Assembly (NCBI RefSeq): GCF_038502225.1
Contig: NC_091325.1
Coordinates: forward strand, 34,206,941 to 34,270,940
Length of the DNA stretch: 64,000 bases
Direction of reading: 5' to 3'
DNA from: Cherax quadricarinatus
Taxonomy: Eukaryota > Arthropoda > Malacostraca > Decapoda > Parastacidae
The notes below the pieces were generated by a model that saw nothing but the letters and a program-made list of their open reading frames with translations, ran no database searches and was not told the DNA's origin. A program made the position numbers and the translations under genes. Shown piece by piece: positions 11,017-21,935 of the stretch (its first letter is position 1; each line of letters begins with the position of its first letter).

Positions 11017-11284
11017 TGTCAGCACAGTTGCTGATCCCTGTGTTATATAGCATAGCATATAGTATCATCCATGTGCTTTAGATAGGAGATCCCTTTTAGC
11101 CTGTGACTTTGTGTGACGTCACGGGATGCGCATGTGTACGCTCGTACCTCTGCCTCCCTCTCAGTCGGCGTAGACATCCAGGCTAAGACAGGCAGAGGCT
11201 GGGCTCCAATTCCCATCATCACAGTCTGACAATATATGTTACCATCCAACAAGTGTGTCTACCTTCAACCCTCGATATCTGATA
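11017..11284 (+). repeat. Solo LTR of the second gypsy family, inserted in Tigger
   Basis: From TGTCAGCACAGTTGCTGATC to CTCGATATCTGATA it follows the LTR of the element at 33205-41973, read in the opposite orientation, with scattered substitutions. About 18 bases just before the GATA terminus are missing. CCTAAC lies immediately before it and occurs again 6 bases after it, which does not give a clean short target duplication. Confidence 0.8.
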
Positions 11285-11343
11285 ATTTCGCCTAACGTTG
11301 AGCTCTCAGGAACAGATTAATATCGTTAGGCGAGGGTCCACTG

Positions 11344-11371
11344 TATTATGAGAACAGATTATCCAGCTTAA
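11344..11371 (+). pseudogene. LINE-X sliver between Tigger and MITE
   Basis: TATGAGAACAGATTATCCAGC joins in frame with the LINE-X sequence at 19912 (YENRLSS + LKGDIRKTWK) once the MITE and one TTAA are removed. It shows that LINE-X was continuous here before the MITE and the Tigger inserted. Confidence 0.65.
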
Positions 11372-12233
11372 CCCCTTGACTGTCGCAACCCCCAATCCTG
11401 AGGTGTCTCCTGGGGTCGCAAAATTTCAAAAAAAAAAAAAAATTTTTTTTTCTTATGAAATGATAGAGAATCTTTTCCCGATTGTAATAACACCAAAAAA
11501 AAAAACAAAATTTGATGGAAAACTGATGGAATTATGCTCTTGCGAAGTTAGCGACCTCAGCGTTATTTACAAATCGGCGATTTCGCCCACTTTGAGCCCT
11601 ATTTTCGGCTAATTCCATTGTTCCAGTTGACCAAACTCATAGCTATTTCTTTAGAACTCCATTTTTTCTATCGATTGAGTACAAGAAACTGCCCATTTAC
11701 TGATTTCAACTACCCAATAACGTGGTCAGAAATTTGCAATTTGGCCAATTTCACGAAAATTAAAAAATATGACAATTTCAAAATAAGGTTCAGAATGAAC
11801 AATGCAGACATTCCTGGCTCTAAAATAACATTTTCTTTGTTCATCAGTCATGTCTCCAGGCCCCTCTGATATTACTCTTGCTTTCTATTTTGAATTTTTA
11901 TTCAAACAAAAAATATTAGATTTACTATTATGCAGACTACTGTAATACTGTAATAATTGTATAAATAACATCAACCCATTCATGACTGCACATTAGAATG
12001 GCTAGTTGGACATTTATTGGAGAATGACATCATTTGTTTACTTTTCAACATCGGCAAAAATCAAACATTTCCCCTACTTTGAGCTCCATTTACAGGTTCT
12101 TTTTATAGTAAAATCAATCAAAATCACCTATTTCTATAATATGTTTTCCATTCTATAAAATGAGACCAAGAAAACGAGAATACAACCATAAATACTATAC
12201 GAAAATAGACCACAAAGTCGGCATTTTAATTAA

Positions 12234-15170
12234 CCCTTTGAGGGTCGACAGGCCCTCTCCGAAACTCGTTCTCAGGGTCGGCCAAATTTCAAAAAAAAAA
12301 AAATTATTTTTTCTTATGAAAAAATAGTTTTTTTTTCCTAAACATTATAGGCTAAACAACAAAATTTTAACGTCAATACTTACCGAGATATGGAGGCGTG
12401 AAATTTGCCAAAATTGAACAACATATGGTAACATCGCCGACTGCCGTCACCCGGTATTTTTCTATTTACTTTTTTATGTACTATTTTCAATTATTTTTCA
12501 ATTTTTCTTTTTCTGAGTAACTTTTATGGCCTCTGAGGCCAACATGATCAGTATTTTGTAAGTTATTTCTTTTTCAATACTACACAATAAAGGCGTAAAC
12601 ACTGTTGTCATTATTTTGTTTACAGAAAATATTTACACAAACAAACGATATGAAATGTTGTTTATTACTATTTTTCTATATTTTATATACACATATACAG
12701 TCACAGGGAATGTTTCTAGAAGTTCTGAAGCCTGTGGAACTCTTTGAAACATGGTGTCATGCACAGTGGTGTTTTACACTCCTCACACATAAAACGAGTG
12801 TCTCTGCATTGTTGTGTGCGTTTTTTTGTATGTGCACAGACGTAACACCTCTTCTGAGCCTTTTTCTTCAAAGCAGTAGCAGGCAGTTTTACCAGGAAGT
12901 GATCACCATGCTTCAGACGAGCAGGTAGTTGTTGATAATTGGGTGGGCGGTCAATTGCAGGTGCTGTTCCTTGGTACTTGAATACTATTTGTCTGATGAC
13001 AAACAGAATTCGCCGTACTGTGGTTTGTTTCTGGTGCTCATCTTATACATATTATAAGCATTGAGCATGGAAATGTCCAGAAGATGGAAAAACAGTTTGA
13101 TGTACCACTTATAACTCTTGCGAACACAATCAGCAAACCCAATCTGCATGTCACATTTGTCCACTGAATGCATGTTGAAGGTGTAATCAATCACAGCTGC
13201 AGGTTTTAGAATGGGTTCACTTCTCTCTCTATGCTGCCTGCCACTGTCTGCCATTTCATTAGGGTGAATTGATGACAACAGTGTGACATCTCGTTTGTCA
13301 TGCCACCGAAATGCCATGATGTCATTGGCAGCAAACGCCTGCACCTCACCTCTACGAGTGCCAGCGTCAAACCTGGGCATATGTTTCCGATTTGCACGCA
13401 CTGTGCCACACACATCTGTCATGTTCACTCACAAAAAATCACTGAGTGAGGGGCTTGTGTACCAGTTATCTGTATATAATATATGCCCCTTACCAAGGTA
13501 TGGTTCTATCATTGTTCGAACCACATCACCTGAGATGCCCAATAACTTCCTGGTATTTTGCAATGTATAACTTCCAGTGTACACAATAATATCCAATACC
13601 AGACCACTGTAACAATCACAAAGCACAAACAACTTTATACCAAAGTGTTTCCTCTTGCTTGGTATGTACTGCTTGAAAGAGAGTCTTCCTTTGAACAGAA
13701 TCAAAGACTCGTCAATTACAAGCTTCCTGAAGGGATAAAAATGTGTACTGAATTTCTGTTTCAGATACACAAACACATTCCTAATCTTATATAACCTGTC
13801 AGTTCTGTCAGGCCTGGTTTTATCTGAGAAGTGAAGCATACGTAACATTAGCACAAATCGATTCACTGGCATTATATCACTGAAACCTGGTGTTGCAATC
13901 AGGGGGTCTGTTGACCAGTATGATTTCACTTTGTGCTTATACACATGTGGCATAAGCATTATTGTGGCAAAGAAAAGATACATCTCAGCCACAGTTGCCT
14001 CCTTCCACTGGTGTAGATGTGATTTTGGTGAAAGTAATGTGTTTGTCATGGTGTACTCGTAGTATGTGTTGCTTTCCATGACAATACTTTTCATCAGTGG
14101 TTCGTCAAAGAAAAACTCGAAACATTCCAGTTCAGTGGCATTGTTCCCAAGTGCACAAGATGGCCGTATTCCACTTTGGCTGTCATCAAACTGGTGGGGA
14201 TTTGGAACAAAATTGACAGCTTCCTGCCAATCCCAGGTGCGGTCTGCTGGTGGGTACTGGACAATGACAGGTTGTGGTTGTGGAGGTTGTGGTTATGGAG
14301 GCTGGTGTGGTGGGTGAGTGGGGGATGGTGGCCTTTGTTCTAGATCAGCTGAGGCAGCGGCTTGGGTGGCAGTGTGGGTGGCAGCATGGCCCACTGCTGG
14401 TGCCTCACCGCTGGCACCACTACCACCACGCACATTTTCCATCCCAATTGCAACAGTATCTTCGTCATTTTCACTGTCTGTTCCTGTTGTACAGCCACGG
14501 GATGTACTCCGAGATACACTCCTTCCCCTTGGTATAACATATGGCACACTACCAGAGCGCATATATCGTCGTATATACTGACGCTTCACTGGGGAATATT
14601 GCACTTCACTATCACTACTGGAACTAGTTTGAAGAGCTTGTAGTTCATATTCACTATCACTATCATCACCCATGCTCTCATCTGAGTCTGGGATTTGGGA
14701 AAATAGAAGTTTCCTCTTGGGTTCTGGAACAACTGAACGTGAACAAGAGGGCCCAACACCAGAGGTGGAAGGCTGAGGGTCGTCTGGGTTTTCCTCACTA
14801 TTACCGATATTATGGTCATTAGTTTCGGTCAAAACCTCACTAAAACCACGAAACTCATCTTCACTGGCACTTCCATCACTATTAGAACTGTCACTGGGGA
14901 ACAAAAGTGTCCCAATTCGCCGAGGAGTGAGGACCTTCTTACCGCGAGGCATGGTGGACATTGTTTACTAAGAGGGCAGTCCCACAATGCACCACTGGGT
15001 CCCAGATTTTTTTTTCTAACGCGCACACCGACCACGCAGACCCATTCTCTCACACCTAGGCCTACCAGCCTTTTTGCGCGAGATTTGAGGCCGCTAGAAT
15101 TTATGCGTACTAGTACGTCAAAAACCCCTACGCGTAAGACGTACTAGTACGACCAAAACCCTCAAAGGGT
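12234..15170 (-). mobile_element. piggyBac transposon, copy B, complete
   Basis: It starts CCCTTTGAGGGTCGAC after TTAA (12230-12233) and ends ACCCTCAAAGGG before TTAA (15171-15174), 2937 bp in all. It has the same gene, orientation and host site as copy A, and shares A's frameshift. It differs by a shorter Pro-Gln repeat and by C-to-T changes, two of which create stop codons. Confidence 0.93.
12716..14961 (-). pseudogene. piggyBac transposase, copy B, multiply interrupted
   Basis: The start codon is at 14961. The frame is stopped at 14293-14295 (TAA, in the Pro-Gln repeat, CAA in copy A) and at 13429-13431 (TGA, CGA in copy A). It then reaches the same frameshift near 12995 seen in copy A, with the cysteine-rich tail continuing in another phase to 12716. 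The catalytic regions LVIDESL, YTDNWY and SVDKCD are unchanged. It encodes no functional protein. Confidence 0.9.
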
Positions 15171-15578
15171 TAAAAAAAAGGTCGGAGTTTTTTTTTTTCT
15201 CATGCACTGCGTGCTCCAGGATTTTTTTATATGGTGCACACTGACCACACAGACCCATTCTCTCACATGTGGGCCTACCAGCTTTCTCCTGCTTGATTTG
15301 AAGCCGCTAGAATTTATGAGTATATATGACTGGTCCGAACCCGGGACTGGTTTCAAACAGTTTCGTTGGACAATAAAGCAGACTGTAAACGGATGGGTTT
15401 GTAGGCGCCCTTATAAACACAAACATTAAAAATCAGGAACGTGACGGTAAGCTGTCCAATATACAAAAAGAGTTAGAAACAGAAATACAAATATCTAGAG
15501 CTTCATTTAAGGAGGTTATTAATATAATATTCAAGAGGTTGCTAGTAGAATTGCAGTAAATCAACCATTCAAATCATT

Positions 15579-16766
15579 ATGAAGCTGTGTGTAGTCTGTG
15601 GTCAGTCAAACAAACGGGCTTCCACATGGATAAATTGTCATTTTTGTGGAAATTGGTGTCATGCTCCTTGTGCAGATATCCCAGAACTAGCTACAAGCAG
15701 TATTAAAACAGAGAAGTGTTTTTGGGTATGCCCAAATGAGGAAAATCTGTGGACTAAAATCACAAGGGTATTAAAAGAGGATAACATCAAAGCTGCTTTC
15801 ATAGAAAACCTGGAAGCTTTCTACAACAGATGGGAACATAAAAAGGCTGGGCTGAATGGTACTGCCCTTGATACTGGCCATGTAGTCACAAACTGTAAGG
15901 CTGGAGGTGATGTCCTGGTAGTCAGTAAATGTGGGGCTGATAGTGCTGTCCTGGGAGACAGAAATGGTGAAGCTGGAGGTGCTGTCCTGGGAGACAGAAA
16001 TGGTGAAGCTGGAGATACTGTCCTGGGAGACAGTAATGGTGAAGCTGGAGATTTTGTCCAGGTAGTCGGGAATTATACGCAGGAAGGAATACATATAAAT
16101 GACCTCATAGAGGACAGGAGCCATAGTAGGGAAACAAGTGTAGTCAAAGATAAGATAAAACCAATATTGCAAACTAGAAATACCGCAGGAAATAGCAAAC
16201 AAGAGGACTCCAATAGCAATAGTGAGGATAAATTACCAAAAACAACTGGTGGGAGCTCCATTGTTGGTGCTAGGGAGGATAGGAGTAAGACAGGGAAACA
16301 TGCACCAACAGGGAATACAGTCACAGAAACCCAAGGCAAACGGAAACCAAGCCTGTGCTCATACTATGCACTTGGTATCTGCTGGCATGGGAAATCTGGA
16401 AAAACAGATGGGACATGCAACTATGACCACCCTAGAAAATGTCATGCCCATATGACAACAGGAAAATGCAAACTCCCTTCCTGTAAGCTTTTTCACCCTG
16501 AAATGTGTACCTCTTCAGTACAGGAAAGACTGTGCTATAACTTAAATTGCCAGGCATACCATCTAAAGGGGACAAAAAGATACAAAACATCCAGGCCATG
16601 GGAAAACCTGGGTAGCCACAGCCACTCAAGAGGGAGAGGTTTTTTAGTGCCAGGAAGGAAAAAAAACTGGCAGGAAATGGCAGAAATCGTACACCAAATC
16701 CAGTCATTCCTGGAGTGGAACCACAGTCGATGGCCTCCACTCCAAACCAACAGATACAGATACTAA
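15579..16766 (+). CDS. LINE-Y ORF1 protein with PHD-like finger and CCCH zinc fingers
   Basis: This 395-residue frame is intact. Residues 4-52 form a PHD-like finger (CVVCGQ, CHFCGNWCH, then C-P). CR1-group ORF1 proteins with such fingers are known and are thought to bind nucleic acid or chromatin in the retrotransposition complex. Three 36-bp units (15945-16052) give tandem LGDRNGEAGG-type repeats. The C-terminal third has CCCH-type fingers: one with an extended spacing (CSYYALGIC...CNYDH), then two with exact C-x8-C-x4-C-x3-H spacing (CHAHMTTGKCKLPSCKLFH and CTSSVQERLCYNLNCQAYH). It overlaps ORF2 by 52 bases in a different frame. The RNA-binding role of the CCCH part is inference. Confidence 0.85.
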   Translation: MKLCVVCGQSNKRASTWINCHFCGNWCHAPCADIPELATSSIKTEKCFWVCPNEENLWTKITRVLKEDNIKAAFIENLEAFYNRWEHKKAGLNGTALDTGHVVTNCKAGGDVLVVSKCGADSAVLGDRNGEAGGAVLGDRNGEAGDTVLGDSNGEAGDFVQVVGNYTQEGIHINDLIEDRSHSRETSVVKDKIKPILQTRNTAGNSKQEDSNSNSEDKLPKTTGGSSIVGAREDRSKTGKHAPTGNTVTETQGKRKPSLCSYYALGICWHGKSGKTDGTCNYDHPRKCHAHMTTGKCKLPSCKLFHPEMCTSSVQERLCYNLNCQAYHLKGTKRYKTSRPWENLGSHSHSRGRGFLVPGRKKNWQEMAEIVHQIQSFLEWNHSRWPPLQTNRYRY

Positions 16767-19700
16767 TGCCGGAAAAAAAATCCCCCCCCAGTACCAACAA
16801 TACCACCAGTCCGATAACATTCTTCTTTGCAAATATACAGGGTCTAAAGCCAGCAACAAACAACAAAATACCTTTCATCCGTGGACTGCTTGCAGAGGCA
16901 AAGGCAATGTTCGCGGCTTTCACTGAGACCCACATAAAGGATCACTTGGACAACGAAATATGGATCCCAGGTTACAACCTATACAGATGTGACAGAGTGA
17001 ACAGGCAAAAGGGGGGGGTTGGCCTGTACATTGCAGAGTCACTTGTTTGCACAGAACTGCTTAATGCCTCAAATGACGTAGTGGAAGTTTTAGCAGTAAA
17101 GGTCGAGAACCAAAACCTAGTCATTGTGGTAGTCTACAAGCCTCCGGATGCAACATCCCAGCAATTCCAGGAACAGCTGTTAAAAATTGACCACTGTCTG
17201 GAAAATCTTCCAGCTCCTGCACCCAACATCTTGCTCCTGGGGGATTTCAACTTAAGGCACCTAAAATGGAGGAATATAGCAAATAATATTGTTGCAGTAA
17301 TAACACCAGGAGGCAGCTCTGATGAAAACTCACACTCACACGAGCTTTTAAATCTCTGCACAAAATTCAATTTAAACCAGCAAATAATAGAGCCTACTAG
17401 ACTGGAGAATACACTAGACCTCATCTTCACTAACAATGATGATCTGATAAGAAATGTCACCATATCAAAAACAATATACTCAGATCACAACATAATTGAG
17501 GTTCAGACATGTATGCGTGGAGCCCCAGACCGACAAAATGAGACTAGTCACGAGGGAGCATTCACCAAATTCAACTTCAATAACAAAAACATAAAGTGGG
17601 ACCAAGTAAACCAAGTCCTAACCGATATAAGCTGGGAAGATATACTAAGCAACACAGACCCAAACTTATGCCTAGAACAGATTAACTCGGTGGCACTCGA
17701 TGTATGCACAAGGCTTATTCCTCTAAGAAAAAGGAGGAGTAGATGTAAAATAGAAACAGACAGGCGCTCCCTTTACAGGCGACGGAAAAGAATAACAGAG
17801 CGGCTAAAAGAGGTCAATATATCTGAAATGCGCAGGGAGACACTGGTCAGAGAAATAGCAAGCATCGAACTTAAGCTAAAAGAATCCTTTAGGAGTCAGG
17901 AATCGTGGGAAGAACTATAAGCCATAAATGAAATCGAAAGAAACCCAAAGTATTTCTTCTCCTATGCCAAATCAAAATCGAGAACAACGTCCAGTATTGG
18001 GCCCCTACTTAAACAAGATGGGTCCTACACAGATGACAACAAGGAAATGAGTGAGCTACTCAAGTCCCAATATGACTCAGTTTTTAGCAAGCCGCTAACC
18101 AGACTGAGAGTCGAAGATCAAAATGAATTTTTTATGAGAGAGCCACAAAATTTGATTAACACAAGCCTATCCGATGTTATCCTGACGCCAAATGACTTCG
18201 AACAGGCGATAAATGACATGCCCATGCACTCTGCCCCAGGGCCAGACTCATGGAACTCTGTGTTCATCAAGAACTGCAAGAAGCCCTTATCACGAGCCTT
18301 TTCCATCCTATGGAGAGGGAGCATGGACACGGGGGTCGTCCCTCAGTTACTAAAAACAACAGACATAGCCCCACTCCACAAAGGGGGCAGTAAAGCAACA
18401 GCAAAGAACTACAGACCAATAGCACTAACATCCCATATCATAAAAATCTTTGAAAGGGTCCTAAGAAGCAAGATCACCACCCATCTAGAAACCCATCAGT
18501 TACACAACCCAGGGCAACATGGGTTTAGAACAGGTCGCTCCTGTCTGTCTCAACTACTGGATCACTACGACAAGGTCCTAAATGCAATAGAAGACAAAAA
18601 GAATGCAGATGTAATATATACAGACTTTGCAAAAGCCTTCGACAAGTGTGACCATGGCGTAATAGCGCACAAAATGCGCGCTAAAGGAATAACAGGAAAA
18701 GTCGGTCGATGGATCTATAATTTCCTCACTAACAGAACACAGAGAGTAGTCGTCAACAGAGTAAAGTCCGAGGCAGCTACGGTGAAAAGCTCTGTTCCAC
18801 AAGGCACAGTACTAGCTCCCATCTTGTTCCTCATCCTCATATCCGACATAGACAAGGATGTCAGCCACAGCACCGTGTCTTCCTTTGCAGATGACACCCG
18901 AATCTGCATGACAGTGTCTTCCATTGCAGACACTGCAAGGCTCCAGGCGGACATCAACCAAATCTTTCAGTGGGCTGCAGAAAACAATATGAAGTTCAAC
19001 GATGAGAAATTTCAATTACTCAGATATGGTAAACATGAGGAAATTAAATCTTCATCAGAGTACAAAACAAATTCTGGCCACAAAATAGAGCGAAACACCA
19101 ACGTCAAAGACCTGGGAGTGATTATGTCGGAGGATCTCACCTTCAAGGACCATAACATTGTATCAATCGCATCTGCTAGAAAAATGACAGGATGGATAAT
19201 GAGAACCTTCAAAACTAGGGAGGCCAAGCCCATGATGACACTCTTCAGGTCACTTGTTCTATCTAGGCTGGAATATTGCTGCACTCTAACAGCACCTTTC
19301 AAGGCAGGTGAAATTGCCGACCTAGAAAATGTACAGAGAACTTTCACGGCGTGCATAACGGAGATAAAACACCTCAATTACTGGGAGCGCTTGAGGTTTC
19401 TAAACCTGTATTCCCTGGAACGCAGGAGGGAGAGATACATGATTATATACACCTGGAAAATCCTAGAGGGACTAGTACCGAACTTGCACACGAAAATCAC
19501 TCACTACGAAAGCAAAAGACTTGGCAGACGATGCACCATCCCCCCAATGAAAAGCAGGGGTGTCACTAGCACGATAAGAGACCATACAATAAGTGTCAGG
19601 GGCCCGAGACTGTTCAACTGCCTCCCAGCACACATAAGGGGGATTACCAACAGACCCCTGGCAGTCTTCAAGCTGGCACTGGACAAGCACCTAAAGTCAG

Positions 19701-19822
19701 TTCCTGATCAGCCGGGCTGTGGCTCGTACGTTGGTTTGCGTGCAGCCAGCAGCAACAGCCTGGTTGATCAGGCGCTGATCCACCAGGAGGCCTGGTCACA
19801 GACCGGGCCGCGGGGGCGTTGA
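16715..19822 (+). pseudogene. LINE-Y ORF2: endonuclease and reverse transcriptase, one stop codon
   Basis: One frame runs the whole length, broken only by TAA at 17918-17920. The N-terminal part is an APE-type endonuclease (FFANIQGL, TETHI, VVYKPP, LLGDFNL, YSDHNIIE). The RT follows: NYRPIALTSHI, HGFRTGRSCLSQL, YTDFAKAFDKCDH, SSVPQGTVLAP and SFADDTRI (FADD). After it come KDLGVIMSEDL, RSLVLSRLEYCC and RRRERYMIIYTWK, typical of CR1/LINE C-termini. The endonuclease nicks target DNA and the RT copies element RNA there. The full frame is 1035 codons. The stop is recent, since the rest is clean. ATG choice at 16715 is supported by the ORF1 overlap. Confidence 0.88.
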
Positions 19823-19911
19823 CCCCCGAAACTCTCTCCAGGTAAACTCCAGGTATACGTCAAACACAGTACCTCGTAAGACGTATATATACGGCCGCAA
19901 CAGTCAAAGAG

Positions 19912-20914
19912 TTAAAAGGTGATATAAGAAAGACCTGGAAAACCCTATCTGAAATTCTAGGAACAAAAAAGATATCAGGAAACAGAGCAGTCAAACTAAC
20001 AAAACCAGATGAACCCCAACTCCCACCAACTGAAACAGCAAACAGACTCAATGTTTTCTTCTCCACCATGGGAAAAAACCTTGCTAATAAAAGCCCAAGC
20101 TCAAATACTCCACCCAATGACTGCCTCACTGGCAGCTACCCAAACACACAGTTCCTAGCTCAGACTAACCCAACAAAAGTCTCACTTATTATCAACACAC
20201 TAAAAAACGAGACAGGAGATTTAAATACCTTACCACCCTTTATATACAAAAAAGCTTCACAAGTGCTGTCACCAATCATTGCAACACTCTTCGACAAAAC
20301 CATCGAATCCTCTACCTTCCCCACAGTTCTCAAAATAGCGAGGGGTCACCCCGATACATAAAGGAGATCAAACAAACTTGAATAACTGTAGGCCAATATT
20401 CAACTTATGCCATCTCTCTAAAATCTTTGAAAAATTAATTCATAAGTGAATCTATTCCTACCTCATCTCCCACAACATACTCAACCCCTGTCAGTTTGGG
20501 TTTAGGCCTAATAAAAATATGAATGATGCTATTATACATCTGCTAGAACAAATATACACTGCACTTGAGAAAAAAGAAGTCCCATTGGGGATCTTCACTG
20601 ATTTATGTAAAGCTTTTGATACAATTGACCATGATTTGCTGCACATACATATGTATAAAGGGGGCACTCTCTCAACTACCTAAAGTCGTACCTTAGCAAC
20701 AGAAACCAGTGTGTGTACACAAATGGAGCAAACTCTTCTACACAGCCAATTACAGTTGGTGTCCCATAAGGAAGTGTCTTTGGCCCTCTTCTCTTTCTCA
20801 TTTACATAAACGACCTACCAAATGCATTGCAACTACTCAAACCCACATTATTTGCAGACGACACTACATACGTGTCTTCGCTCACCTAAGCCCAGTCATA
20901 CTAGCCAATACTGT
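19912..20914 (+). pseudogene. LINE-X reverse transcriptase fragment, copy B
   Basis: It matches 3017-4018 closely, including the same frameshifts, and encodes the same RT motifs (FGFRPNKN, FTDLCKAFDTIDHD, FADDTTYV). It ends ...CTAGCCAATACTGTA, where the minus-strand LINE-C begins. The next residues of LINE-X (VNTELQKISTW) are found at 45905 on the other side of the nested stack. Confidence 0.8.
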
Positions 20915-21935
20915 AAGAACATAAGAACATAAGAAAGAAGGAACACTGCAACAGGCCTACTAACCCATGCAGAGCAGGTCCATGTCCCCCCCAGATTAGC
21001 CCAATGACCCCCCCCCCCTCCCAGATTAGCCCAATGACCCACCCAGTCTGGTCACCTCCACTCAAGGATGGAGCATGGTACCAGACCCAGCAGCACAAGC
21101 TAATCAGGTCCAACTCACACCCACCCACTTGCGCTCATATATTTATCTAACCTATTTTTAAAACTACACAATGTTTTAGCCTGAATAACTGTACTCGGGA
21201 GTTTGTTCCACTCCTCCACGACTCTATTACCAAACCAGTGCTTTCCTATATCCTTCCTGAATCTGAATTTTTCCAACTTGAAACCATTGCTGCGAGTCCT
21301 GTCTTGGCTGGAAATTTTCAGCACGCTATTTACATCTCCTTTATTTATTCCTGTTTTCCATTTATACACCTCGATCATATCCCCCCCCTAATTCTATGCC
21401 TTTCAAGAGAGTGCAGATTCAGGGCCCTCAGTCTATCCTCATAGGGAAGATTTCTGATACATGGGATAATCTTCGTCATCATCCTCTGTACGTTTTCCAG
21501 AGAATTTATATCCATTCTGTAATACGGTTTCCAGAAGTGAGCAGCATAGTCTAAATGAGGCCTAACCAAGGATATATAGAGTTGAAGAACAGCCTGAGGA
21601 CTTCTATTATTTATACTTCTAGATATGAAGCCAAGAATTCTGTTAGCTTTATTGCGAACGCTAATGCACTGTTGTCTTGGTTTTATATTACTGCTAACCA
21701 GAACTCCTAAATCCTTTTTGCAATTAGTAGTATTAAGATCTACATTATTTAGTTTATATGTGGCATGTGTATTTAACTGTCCAACATTTAGAACTTTGCA
21801 TTTGTCAATATTAATCTCCATCTGCCATTTCTCCGACCATTGCATCAGTCTATTCAAATCATCCTGGAGTGCTCTAGTGTCCTCATTAGAATGAATTGGA
21901 CAACCTATTTTGGTGTCATCAGCAAATTTGCCTAT
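20915..21935 (-). pseudogene. LINE-C 3' portion, copy B
   Basis: Content is as in copy A: FADDTKIG at the right, WFGNRVVEEWNKLP near the left, and a 3' tail of TTATGTTC repeats. The upstream half is at 44393-45904; together they give ISKF + ADDTKIG once RTE#1 is removed. AAATTTGCCTAT at 21924-21935 is the left target duplication of RTE#1. Confidence 0.82.

Larger units (their letters stand above)
10280..11343 (+). mobile_element. Tigger (pogo-group) transposon, 3' part
   Basis: The right terminus, read inward, is CAGTGGACCCTCGCCTAACG, a Tigger-type terminal repeat, followed by target TA at 11344-11345. Coding sequence for the transposase C-terminus precedes a 3' region with AATAAA near 10855. 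The left end and the DDE catalytic core are missing because the duplication junction cuts them off. A solo LTR is inserted at 11017. The element itself sits in LINE-X. Confidence 0.75.
15328..19855 (+). mobile_element. CR1-like LINE (LINE-Y), near full length and young
   Basis: Copy A shows the empty site (GAGTATATATACGTC at about 2952-2966). Here the element lies between GAGTATATAT and TACGTC, with at most 4 bp duplicated. It has a 5' UTR of about 250 bases, two overlapping ORFs and a 3' end made of CTCCAGGTAAACTCCAGGTA, a short repeated tail as in CR1-type elements. It is the only large insertion that distinguishes copy B from copy A, and it carries just one obvious disabling change. Confidence 0.9.
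11372..19911. mobile_element. piggyBac-like MITE, copy B, split by piggyBac and LINE-Y
   Basis: The left end is TTAA (11368-11371) then CCCCTTGACTGTCGC; the right end is GCGACAGTCAAGGGG-like (GCAACAGTCAAAGAG) then TTAA (19912-19915). Without its two insertions it would be about 1.07 kb. The left arm (11372-12233) is AT-rich with A and T runs and no gene; small open frames there have no recognisable content. The flanks rejoin into LINE-X coding sequence, which confirms the boundaries. Confidence 0.75.

Noticed and set aside
15771..16339. Minus-strand Ser/Thr-repeat frames opposite LINE-Y ORF1
   Set aside because: The repeat follows from the 36-bp tandem units of ORF1 on the plus strand, which has recognisable zinc fingers.
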